DNA of 64,000 nt, taken from the NCBI GenBank assembly GCA_934162445.1, contig CAKPIT010000004.1, positions 28,784-92,783 of the forward strand, in the 5' to 3' direction. The translations under genes were made by a program, and so were the position numbers. Below the pieces are notes generated by a model, which was given only the letters and a program-made list of their open reading frames with translations, had not been told where the DNA came from and did no database searches. Shown here one piece after another: positions 55,936 through 63,273 of this stretch (position 1 is the stretch's first letter; the number at the start of each line of letters is the position of its first letter). The stretch is from an uncultured Bacilli bacterium (lineage in GTDB: Bacteria; Bacillota_I; Bacilli_A; RF39; UBA660).

Positions 55936-56621
55936 TCTTCATAGCCTCCTTGTTCAAGATGTTTAATTAATCGGCCGTCTTTTAAGAGAATAACTTCTTT
56001 TTGCAATTTATTAACAATTTCTTTATCATGAGTAGCCATAATAATGGTAGTACCACAAGTTTTGTTAATTTCTTCAAGAACTTTTACAATTTCCATACTG
56101 CGTTCTGGATCAAGATTTCCAGTTGGTTCATCACATAGAAGAATCTTTGGCTCATTAACGATGGCTCTTGCGATGGCTACTCTTTGTTGTTCTCCTCCTG
56201 ATAATTGATCAGGATAATTATGAATTTTTCCTTTAAGGCCTACCAATTCAAGAGCTTTTAAAACTTTTTTTCTAGTTTCTTGTTTAGGAGAACCAAGAGC
56301 TTCCATTGTAAAAGCAACATTTTCATACACTGTTAGTTTGGGTAAAAGACGATAGTCTTGAAAAACTATTCCTAGCTTTCTTCGTAGTTTATAAACTTTG
56401 CTATTTCGTAATTTAGCAACATTAATACCACCAATGAAAATCTCACCACTGGTTGGTTTTTCTTCACGATAAAGCATTTTTATGAAAGTACTTTTACCGG
56501 AACCAGAACCACCAATAACAAAGGCAAAAGCCCCCTTTTGAATATTGATGGTTAAATCATAAATGGCAGTGACACCATTTTTGTATTGTTTATTGACATT
56601 TTTTAATTTAATTAAATTCAT
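55932..56621 (-). CDS. ftsE: Cell-division ATP-binding protein FtsE
   Basis: A 229-residue ABC ATPase. Walker A (GGSGSGKST) is at residues 37-45, the signature LSGGEQQ near 139 and Walker B (ILLCDEPT) near 160. It energises FtsX. It starts the ftsE-ftsX-hydrolase operon and is preceded by a terminator of the YitT unit. Confidence 0.95.
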   Translation of the reverse strand: MNLIKLKNVNKQYKNGVTAIYDLTINIQKGAFAFVIGGSGSGKSTFIKMLYREEKPTSGEIFIGGINVAKLRNSKVYKLRRKLGIVFQDYRLLPKLTVYENVAFTMEALGSPKQETRKKVLKALELVGLKGKIHNYPDQLSGGEQQRVAIARAIVNEPKILLCDEPTGNLDPERSMEIVKVLEEINKTCGTTIIMATHDKEIVNKLQKEVILLKDGRLIKHLEQGGYEE

Positions 56622-56687
56622 TTACATCATCCTATTCACTGTTAAGTATAACATATTTCAACAATATATGTACAGTGGTAAACTATG

Positions 56688-56713
56688 GAAAAAAAAAAAG
56701 ACTTTACAGTCTT
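56688..56713 (-). terminator. Terminator of the prfB-yitT unit
   Basis: AAGACT pairs with AGTCTT around four bases, followed by eleven T on the minus strand. It includes the stop codon of the second YitT gene. Confidence 0.88.
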
Positions 56714-57578
56714 ATCTTCCGCCTTTTACTTCATAAGCATCAGTTACAACAAAAAAGGCTTGTGGGTCTATTTGATAGATACCTTCTTTTAGTTTAAAAT
56801 ATTCGCGAGTAGGAATAACGGCTAAGAGAACGCTTCGCTTTTTCTTTAAAAAGCCACCTTTAACATCAAAGATAGTTACAGTATGATTTAGTTCTTTGAT
56901 TAGATAATCTTTTACTTCTTTATCTTTATAGGTATTAATATAAAAGGCTTTATTTGATGATATTCCTAGAAGGACTTTATCAATTATTGCACTACTTAAG
57001 TAAATAATGATAAAAGCATATAACATCATATTGAATCCAAAGTAAATACCTCCAATTAGGACAACAATAAAGTTTATTATCATAGTACTTTTGCTTAGAG
57101 AAATATGGAAGTATTTATAAAGAATTTGGCTAATAATATTTAAACCGCCATTACTAAAGCCTACTTTATACATTAAACCATTAGTTATTCCAAGGAGAAT
57201 GCCAATTAAAATGCTTATTAAGATTAAATCACTTGTATCAATAACAATTAGTTTAGTAAGAGGCTCAGTAATGGAAATAAAAAAGGGATAGGTAATGGTT
57301 GCTACTAGGGAAGCTGTTACTTGGTTTAGACCTAGAAAAACATAACTTAGACCTAAAAGAAGAACGGAACCAATTAAAATGATAAGGGCAGAGTCAATAT
57401 CAGTAATATGATTAATAATAATGGCCAGACCATTCATCCCGCCAGTTACTAAGTTTGTGGGATATAATAATAGATTAAAAATGATTGCTGATAGAAAAAG
57501 ACTAGCTAATAACACTAAATAGCGATACCATAATTTATCTTCAATCATTACTTTCTTTTCTTTTAAAGCTTGATACAT
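56712..57578 (-). CDS. YitT-family membrane protein 2
   Basis: A 288-residue protein with the DUF161 membrane part (about five helices, LLYPTNLVTGGMNGLAIII near residue 35) and the soluble DUF2179 end (ILKEGIYQIDPQAFFVVTDAYE-type ending). It is one of a tandem pair, sharing this C-terminal motif with its neighbour. The biochemical role of YitT proteins is unknown. The ATG has GGAGGAGC as ribosome binding site and overlaps the previous stop. Confidence 0.85.
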   Translation of the reverse strand: MYQALKEKKVMIEDKLWYRYLVLLASLFLSAIIFNLLLYPTNLVTGGMNGLAIIINHITDIDSALIILIGSVLLLGLSYVFLGLNQVTASLVATITYPFFISITEPLTKLIVIDTSDLILISILIGILLGITNGLMYKVGFSNGGLNIISQILYKYFHISLSKSTMIINFIVVLIGGIYFGFNMMLYAFIIIYLSSAIIDKVLLGISSNKAFYINTYKDKEVKDYLIKELNHTVTIFDVKGGFLKKKRSVLLAVIPTREYFKLKEGIYQIDPQAFFVVTDAYEVKGGR

Positions 57579-57579
57579 C

Positions 57580-58425
57580 TTAAGCTCCTCCTTTTACTTC
57601 ATAAGAATCAGTTACCACAAAGAAAGCTTTGGGATCTATTTTGTGAATTCCTTCTTTTAATTTATAGTACTCTCTTGTAGGAATAACACACATTAAAACA
57701 TTTTCTTTCGCTTCTTCATAGCCACCTTTCGCTTTAATGCTTGTAACCCCATGATGAAGAGTGTTAATAATATATTCTTTAACCTTTTTATCTTGATTTG
57801 TAATAATATAAAAAGCCTTTGCATCCGATATTCCTAGAACTACTTTATCAGTCATAAAGGATATAATGTATAAAATGATGATAGAGTACATTAAATTATT
57901 TAGACCAAAAACAAAGGCTCCAGAAAGAATAATTAAACCATCGGTAAAAAGCATACTTCTACCAAGACTTATTTTAAAGAGTTTAGCAACAATCATATTT
58001 AAAATATCGGTTCCCCCAGTAGAATAGCCAACTTTAAAAATTAAACCGGAACCTAAGCCTTGTAATACACCTCCAAAAATGGCAATTAAAAGAAGTTCAC
58101 TTTCTTTGAAACTAACATAGGTTGATAAATTAGCAGTAAGGCTTACAAATAAGGGAAAGAGAATGGACCCTAAAATAGTTAGTTTGGTTTGGTCTTTGCC
58201 TAATACAAAGTATGAAAGAACTAGTAAAAGAAAGTTAGCCGTATAAATAACAATGGTAGGACTGATACCGAAGTAGTGTTTTAAGATTAAGGAAAGGCCA
58301 CTAACACCACCGGCTACTAAATTATGGGGAGCCATAAATAAATTGAAAGCCAAAGCTATCAATAGGCAACCAAAAGCAAATTCTAGTAATTGTTTTAACT
58401 TTATAATGTGGTTTTTAGTTAACAC
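57580..58425 (-). CDS. YitT-family membrane protein 1
   Basis: A 281-residue DUF161/DUF2179 protein, about five transmembrane segments and a cytoplasmic C-terminal domain ending in IDPKAFFVVTDSYEV. The start is GTG with AAGGAGG six bases upstream, inside the last codons of prfB (7-base overlap). It is the paralogue of the next gene. Function unknown. Confidence 0.85.
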   Translation of the reverse strand: MLTKNHIIKLKQLLEFAFGCLLIALAFNLFMAPHNLVAGGVSGLSLILKHYFGISPTIVIYTANFLLLVLSYFVLGKDQTKLTILGSILFPLFVSLTANLSTYVSFKESELLLIAIFGGVLQGLGSGLIFKVGYSTGGTDILNMIVAKLFKISLGRSMLFTDGLIILSGAFVFGLNNLMYSIIILYIISFMTDKVVLGISDAKAFYIITNQDKKVKEYIINTLHHGVTSIKAKGGYEEAKENVLMCVIPTREYYKLKEGIHKIDPKAFFVVTDSYEVKGGA

Positions 58426-59523
58426 TTCACGCCTCCTTCTAAACTACTGGTGATAAACTCATCTAAATTTCCATTTAAAACATCTTTAACATTGCTAGTT
58501 TCATAATTAGTACGATGATCTTTTACTAATGAGTATGGATGTAAGATGTAACTTCTTACTTGGGAACCAAAATCAATATTTAATTGGGTACCCTTCTCTT
58601 TAGCCATTTCTTCTTCCTTTTTTTGTTTTTCTAACACATATAATTTACTTTTTAGGACTTGCAAGGCTTGTTCTTTATTCTGAATTTGACTACGTTCATT
58701 TTGACAAGTTACAACTATTTTAGTTGGAAGATGGGTAATTCTAACAGCACTATCAGTTGTATTTACCCCTTGGCCACCAGCTCCTGTTGAACGATATACA
58801 TCTATTTTTAAATCTTTTTCATTGAGAGAGATATTAATGTCTTTAGATATTTCTGGGGTGACATCAACACTAGCAAAGGAAGTATGCCGTCTTTTGGAAG
58901 AGTCAAAAGGGGAAATACGGACAAGACGATGAACGCCTTTTTCATTTTTTAAATAGCCATAGGCATAGTTACCTTTTACTTTAAAACTAACACTTTTTAA
59001 TCCCGCTTCTTCGCCTTGAAGATATTCTAATAATTCTATTTTATAACCCTTTTCTTCACAGTATCTTGTATACATACGATAAAGCATATTGGCCCAGTCA
59101 CATGATTCGGTACCCCCAGCTCCGGGATGAATATCAATAATACAATTTAATTTATCGTAATCTTTATTTAGAAGAAGACGCACTTTTAATTCTTTTAACT
59201 TTTCAGTGATAGTTGTAGCATCTTTTTCAATTTCTTGTAAAAGAGAATTATCTTTAGTCTCATCAAGAAGAGGTAGAAGTTCTAAGTTACTGGTAGTTAA
59301 ATCATTTAATTTAGTTAGGGGATCTATTTCTTCTTTAAGAGATTTCAATTCATCAAAAATAGCTTCTTGATTATTGTTTTCAGTATAAAAATTAGGACTT
59401 GAAATAATTTTTTCTAATTCTTCTTCTCTTTTTATTTTACTAGGAACGTCAAAGTGACCTCCATAAAGTCATTATTGTTTCTTGGGCTGTTTTTAAAGTT
59501 TTAAGTAATTCATTTTTATTCAT
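58419..59523 (-). CDS. prfB: Peptide chain release factor 2, programmed +1 frameshift
   Basis: RF2 ends translation at UAA and UGA. The first 24 codons (ATG at 59523) run to CTT followed by an in-frame TGA at 59449-59451; a +1 slip at CTTTGAC then opens the main frame (343 codons). A GGAGG three bases before the CTT acts as the internal stimulator. The total of 367 residues matches the family. The stop-recognition SPF is at about residues 204-206 and the catalytic GGQ at 249-251. Low RF2 increases slippage, so the gene autoregulates. This needs UGA to be a stop codon here. Confidence 0.96.
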
Positions 59524-59591
59524 ATTATCACTACTTTCTATTTTTATTATACTCATATTTTTAATTCTTACTATTTTTTTGGTATACAATT

Positions 59592-59597
59592 TATAAT
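59592..59597 (+). promoter_or_regulatory. -10 element of the candidate RNA
   Basis: A perfect TATAAT, but no good -35 (nearest is TTACTA with an 18-base spacer). The predicted start is near 59604. Confidence 0.45.
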
Positions 59598-59603
59598 AAT
59601 GCA

Positions 59604-59690
59604 TATATTATTAGTGAGGAAGGTTCACTATCAGTGTGAAGATCCTCTGTATATAGATGAGAACTCATACGTGGGTTCTCTTTTGTTTTA
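59604..59690 (+). ncRNA. Candidate small RNA or leader with its own terminator
   Basis: Two hairpins in an otherwise geneless gap between divergent genes. The first pairs GAGGA with TCCTC and TTCAC with GTGAA, with an internal bulge. The second pairs GAGAAC with GTTCTC and is followed by TTTTGTTTT, a good intrinsic terminator. The sequence has a -10 box and ends 120 bases before the next gene. I did not recognise a known riboswitch. A chance 30-codon frame crosses it and is not preferred. Confidence 0.5.
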
Positions 59691-59809
59691 AAATAGTTAA
59701 CTTATTTTTTATATTATATCATGAAGATTTGGAGAAAAAAATATTTAAATCATAAAAAACTGTTTACTTTTTTTAAAAGATATATTATCTTTATCATAAG
59801 GAGGATAGT

Positions 59810-60220
59810 ATGTATAATTACGATTATTTTGATAGTGTTTCAACAAGTAGTTCTATTAATCAACTTGGCACTTGGAGTATAGTGGCACTAATTATTGCAA
59901 TTATCGGTGGAATAGTTTTATATTTTACAGTATTCAGTGAAAAGAATAAGAGTAAATATAATGGTTTTATGGCTAAATTATATAACTTTGTAAAATTTAA
60001 AGAACTTATTATCACTGGTTTGTTAAGAGTTTTATATCTTATTATAGCATTATATATTACTCTATCATCATTTGCATTAATAGGTCAAAGTTTCTTAGCA
60101 TTTATCATAATGTTAGTAGTTGGTAATATTATTCTTAGAATTGTCTTTGAATATTTACTAGTATTACTTGGAATTTATGAAAACACTCATGAAATTGCTG
60201 TTAATACAAAAAAGAAATAA
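59810..60220 (+). CDS. Membrane protein, three predicted helices
   Basis: A 136-residue protein. The N-terminal 20 residues are polar and the next segments are strongly hydrophobic (about 21-43, 69-90 and 95-120). The start codon follows a strong GGAGG site. A terminator-like hairpin follows. The linker FVKFKELIITGLLRVLYL resembles the linkers of common small Firmicutes membrane proteins, but no domain was recognised. It may be cotranscribed with or controlled by the RNA candidate upstream. Confidence 0.65.
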   Translation: MYNYDYFDSVSTSSSINQLGTWSIVALIIAIIGGIVLYFTVFSEKNKSKYNGFMAKLYNFVKFKELIITGLLRVLYLIIALYITLSSFALIGQSFLAFIIMLVVGNIILRIVFEYLLVLLGIYENTHEIAVNTKKK

Positions 60221-60236
60221 GTAAGAAGCAATGATA

Positions 60237-60270
60237 AAAGTAGGTAACAAAATTACTTACTTTCTTTATT
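60237..60270 (+). terminator. Terminator after the membrane protein gene
   Basis: AAAGTAGGTAA pairs with TTACTTACTTT (one G-U pair) around CAAAA, followed by TCTTTATTTT. Confidence 0.75.
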
Positions 60271-60298
60271 TTGGTTTTTATGTTCTTTCTGATAATAG

Positions 60299-60349
60299 TT
60301 TCTTTTTCTTCTAAATAGCATTTTCCACAGAGTGATGTATAAGTTATAT
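60299..60349. repeat. tdk 3'-end remnant (direct repeat copy A)
   Basis: Fifty-one bases match 61004-61054 at 48 positions. The minus strand encodes the end of a thymidine kinase (LCGKCYLEEKE), but the frame then degenerates and there is no upstream kinase gene. The remnant lies 640 bases from the true tdk, on the far side of a CYTH-like fragment and a response-regulator pseudogene. Confidence 0.85.
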
Positions 60350-60360
60350 AAACAAATATT

Positions 60361-60708
60361 TTAATCAACAATTAAATTATTATATTTACTAATTTCTTTA
60401 TAAATTTTATCAACTTCTTCTTTTTTTCCTTCTATTGCAACTACATTCATTAATGGTGAACTATATTTATCGAGTTCAAATGTAACTTCTTTCTTTTTAT
60501 ATACATATCTTTTCTTTATTAATTTTTTGACCTTAACTAAATCTAGTATTTCAAGTAATGAAGTAATAAACTCCTTATTTTCATTAGTTATTTTTAAATT
60601 TTTCGATTCTCTACTCACTTTTAAAATACTATCATTTAAATTATCATCCTTAAAATTCAAAATTTCAACCACTTTATCTATATAGATATTTTTTGTAATT
60701 CTAGCCAT
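60361..60708 (-). CDS. CYTH-like domain fragment
   Basis: A 115-residue protein. The C-terminal segment with KKRYVYKKKEVTFELD and NVVAIEGKKEEVDKIY resembles the second half of CYTH (triphosphate tunnel) proteins. The N-terminal ExExK motif of that family is absent, so it may be a truncated copy. The ATG has GGAAAGG as ribosome binding site. It is directly downstream of the broken response regulator and upstream of the tdk remnant. Family assignment is tentative. Confidence 0.45.
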   Translation of the reverse strand: MARITKNIYIDKVVEILNFKDDNLNDSILKVSRESKNLKITNENKEFITSLLEILDLVKVKKLIKKRYVYKKKEVTFELDKYSSPLMNVVAIEGKKEEVDKIYKEISKYNNLIVD

Positions 60709-60751
60709 TACCTTTCCGCCATTTTTATATAATGTTCTTATTTGTTCATAT

Positions 60752-60970
60752 TCATTTTCTTTTTTCGTTTCGTAATTTTTTCAAGATTTTAAAGCCATCC
60801 ATATTAGAGAGCATAACATCCAAAATAATAAGATCATAGATGTTTGAAGTTGCATAATAATAATCATCTAAACCATCTGTTTTAATATCCACACTGTAAT
60901 TTTCTTTCTTTAATCTTGTGGAAAGAGCATCAGCTAAACTTAATTAATCTTCTATAATTAATATTTTTAT
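60752..60970 (-). pseudogene. Response regulator receiver fragment
   Basis: The minus strand reads KILIIED, then an in-frame TAA, then LSLADALSTRLKKENYS and LIILDVMLSNMDGFKILK, the classical receiver domain with its phospho-Asp. It breaks off after a further 10 codons (TGA) before any output domain. The start codon is also lost (ATA where ATG is expected). The domain is clearly non-functional. It lies between tdk and the CYTH-like fragment. Confidence 0.85.
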
Positions 60971-60989
60971 ACAAATCCCCTTTCAAATA

Positions 60990-61574
60990 TTATTGGTAAT
61001 ACTTTTCTTTTTCTTCTAAATAACATTTTCCACAGAGTGGTATATAAGTTATATTTGTAGTTGAACCATCTATTAAATTAACATCACCTTTTAAAGTAAA
61101 AGTACCATTTACATAACGGGCATTAAATTTAGCCCTTTTTCCACATCGGCAAATGGTTATTAATTCGTCCAATTCATCTGCTAGTTCCAAAAGTCTTTTA
61201 CTACCTTCAAAAAGTTTGCTTTGAAAATCAGTCCTTAAACCATAACAAATAACAGGAATGTCATAATGTTTAGTAATGTAGTGTAATTCTTCAATTTGAC
61301 TTTCATTTAAAAATTGAGCTTCATCAACTAAAATACAAGAAATATTTTTTAAGGTATTATAGTACTTTTTTAATGATTCATTTTCTTTAAGAAGAATATC
61401 TACTTTTCTTTTAAGGCCAATGCGAGACTCTAGGAAATCATTACCTTTAGTATCAATTTCTGATTTTAAAACGATTACTTTTTTATGATTTTGTTCGTAA
61501 TTATATGCAACTTGCATTAAGGCGGAACTTTTTCCACAGTTCATAGCGCCATATCTAAAATATAATTTTGCCAT
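60990..61574 (-). CDS. tdk: Thymidine kinase
   Basis: A 194-residue thymidine kinase (salvage of thymidine to dTMP). The P-loop is GAMNCGKS at residues 9-16 and the Mg site VDEAQFL near 85. The zinc cysteines are CRC and CGKC (C-terminal part). The 3' end is repeated at 60299-60349. The ATG follows AAAGGATG. Confidence 0.93.
   Translation of the reverse strand: MAKLYFRYGAMNCGKSSALMQVAYNYEQNHKKVIVLKSEIDTKGNDFLESRIGLKRKVDILLKENESLKKYYNTLKNISCILVDEAQFLNESQIEELHYITKHYDIPVICYGLRTDFQSKLFEGSKRLLELADELDELITICRCGKRAKFNARYVNGTFTLKGDVNLIDGSTTNITYIPLCGKCYLEEKEKYYQ
61004..61054. repeat. Direct repeat copy B within tdk
   Basis: The intact copy of the 51-base repeat: it encodes the last 20-odd residues of thymidine kinase. 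See copy A at 60299-60349. Confidence 0.85.
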
Positions 61575-61666
61575 TTTTCCACATCCTTTTATTAATAATT
61601 AAATTTTATATTATCAACTCTTATATAAATTGAAATATCATATTTTCATAAAATTTAAATTTAGTT

Positions 61667-62065
61667 CTATTGTTCTAATTTCATGTCTATATTCTCATTT
61701 ATTGATATATTATAATTTTCTTGATCTTCATCAGTTATACAATCTAACTTAAAATTAAAAACTTTGTCATTTATTCTTTCAACAATGCATTTATGATAAC
61801 CATAAATTAGAGAAATCCAACCATCTTTATCTTCATAAGAAATATCTGATATGCTATTACTTATATCAACTTTGTTACCTATAATTAATTTTGAAAACAA
61901 ATTTTTATCATATGTTGTTTCTAATCTTATATATATCTGATCTTTTGTTAGTGTAATGATTGGTGACTCTCCCTTTATAATATTATCAAATTTTTTCTTT
62001 TCATATTTACCAAAAGTTACTCTTATTATTGGATTATTATAAGTAATTTTATTTATTGTTATCAT
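61667..62065 (-). CDS. Hypothetical protein
   Basis: A 132-residue protein without signal or membrane segments, rich in Ile, Asn, Asp and Lys, with alternating hydrophobic residues suggesting beta structure. The ATG has AAAGGAA about six bases upstream. It follows the secreted protein by 24 bases, so they may be cotranscribed. No family recognised. Confidence 0.6.
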   Translation of the reverse strand: MITINKITYNNPIIRVTFGKYEKKKFDNIIKGESPIITLTKDQIYIRLETTYDKNLFSKLIIGNKVDISNSISDISYEDKDGWISLIYGYHKCIVERINDKVFNFKLDCITDEDQENYNISINENIDMKLEQ

Positions 62066-62089
62066 ACAAAATTAATTCCTTTCTTTATA

Positions 62090-63115
62090 TTAGTTAATGT
62101 TATTAATTTTTTTGTTTTTCTTTTTCTTTATAATAATAAATATAATAATTACTGGTGATAAAAAGATAGCTGATGTTATTATAGTTGCTAAAATATATGA
62201 TATAGCAGAAACAATGGCAGAATACTCAGTAATTGTTATTTCATATATATTTTCATTGTCATTTTCATCTAAAACTATTAATTTTATCTTATCATTTTCT
62301 TTTAATGATTCTAGTTTTGTAGTTTCTTTATCATTTATATATATTTTTAGCTTTGCTTTTGTATCACTTAGCTCATATGAATAATCTAATGAGGTTTCAT
62401 TTTTTAATTTAGTTATTGTAGCTTTGTTATTTTCAAATCTAACCTTACTAGAATTTAGTATAAATTTCTTAATTGTTGCAGTTCCCTTACCTTTAACTCT
62501 ATTAATTATTAAAGTATAATTCTTTTTATCTCCATTTTCAGCAGTAACATTTATATTAATGACATTTTCACCAAGTACTAATTCTTTATTTTCAAATTCA
62601 ACTGTTGATTTTGAATCATTTGCCTTTACTTCAATGGCAACATGTTTTTTTTCTGCTTTAAAACTCATATTATCAGAAATCGCTATTTCTTCATCATCTA
62701 TTACTACTTTCTTTATGGAATTATCTTTACTTTTTTCTTTAACTTCTTCTTTTGGGGTGGTGCTTTGTGTGTTGCTATTTGAATAATTATTATTATAGTT
62801 GTTGTTTGCACCATTATTATCTTGGTTATTTGATGAATAATTACTGTTACCATTTGTTGCTCCAGCAGTACCATTATTTTTGTTATAACCGGGACATGGA
62901 TCACTATAAATTGCTTCTCCATTAGCATAATAATTAGTTCCATTTGTTACTGCTACATGCCAATGAGTTCCGCCTTGTCCGTCACTGTGCATTCCATACG
63001 TAACACCGTTTGGACAAGTTTTTATAGAATTTTTTCTTAATCCACCACCTGTAGCATTTGCAGTAAGTGGAAAAATCATTGATATACAAATCACTAAAAT
63101 TAAAAATTTTTTCAT
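62090..63115 (-). CDS. Secreted, membrane-anchored protein with His-rich and beta-sandwich domains
   Basis: A 341-residue protein. A signal peptide (residues 1-22) is followed by a YHYH-like motif (THWHVAV near residue 50, with two Cys around) and a low-complexity Asn/Ser/Thr linker (about 77-122). A cadherin-like beta-sandwich (INVTAENGDKKNYTL near 188-202) and further beta-rich sequence follow, and the C-terminus has a membrane helix (about 297-327) and basic tail. It is thus an outer-surface, C-terminally anchored protein. Function unknown. Confidence 0.7.
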   Translation of the reverse strand: MKKFLILVICISMIFPLTANATGGGLRKNSIKTCPNGVTYGMHSDGQGGTHWHVAVTNGTNYYANGEAIYSDPCPGYNKNNGTAGATNGNSNYSSNNQDNNGANNNYNNNYSNSNTQSTTPKEEVKEKSKDNSIKKVVIDDEEIAISDNMSFKAEKKHVAIEVKANDSKSTVEFENKELVLGENVININVTAENGDKKNYTLIINRVKGKGTATIKKFILNSSKVRFENNKATITKLKNETSLDYSYELSDTKAKLKIYINDKETTKLESLKENDKIKLIVLDENDNENIYEITITEYSAIVSAISYILATIITSAIFLSPVIIIFIIIKKKKNKKINNIN

Positions 63116-63235
63116 TCTTGCACCTCTTGTATAAATTATAACACAAATTATAATATAGGCATGTGTTTTGTATTAAGTTTGTTAACAAGCAAAAGCAATA
63201 TTGGTATATATTACCTTTTCTTGGCTTTGATTTAT

Positions 63236-63273
63236 ATATAAAAATAGAGTATACCCATATGACACACTCTATT
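63236..63273 (-). terminator. Terminator of the RhuM gene
   Basis: AATAGAGT pairs with ACTCTATT around 15 bases, followed by TTTATAT on the minus strand. It overlaps the stop codon of the RhuM gene. Confidence 0.75.

Noticed and set aside
59600..59692. A 30-codon open frame (starting MHILLVRKVHY) across the RNA candidate
   Set aside because: There is no ribosome binding site and the ATG lies right behind the -10 element; a frame of this length is expected by chance. RNA function is preferred.
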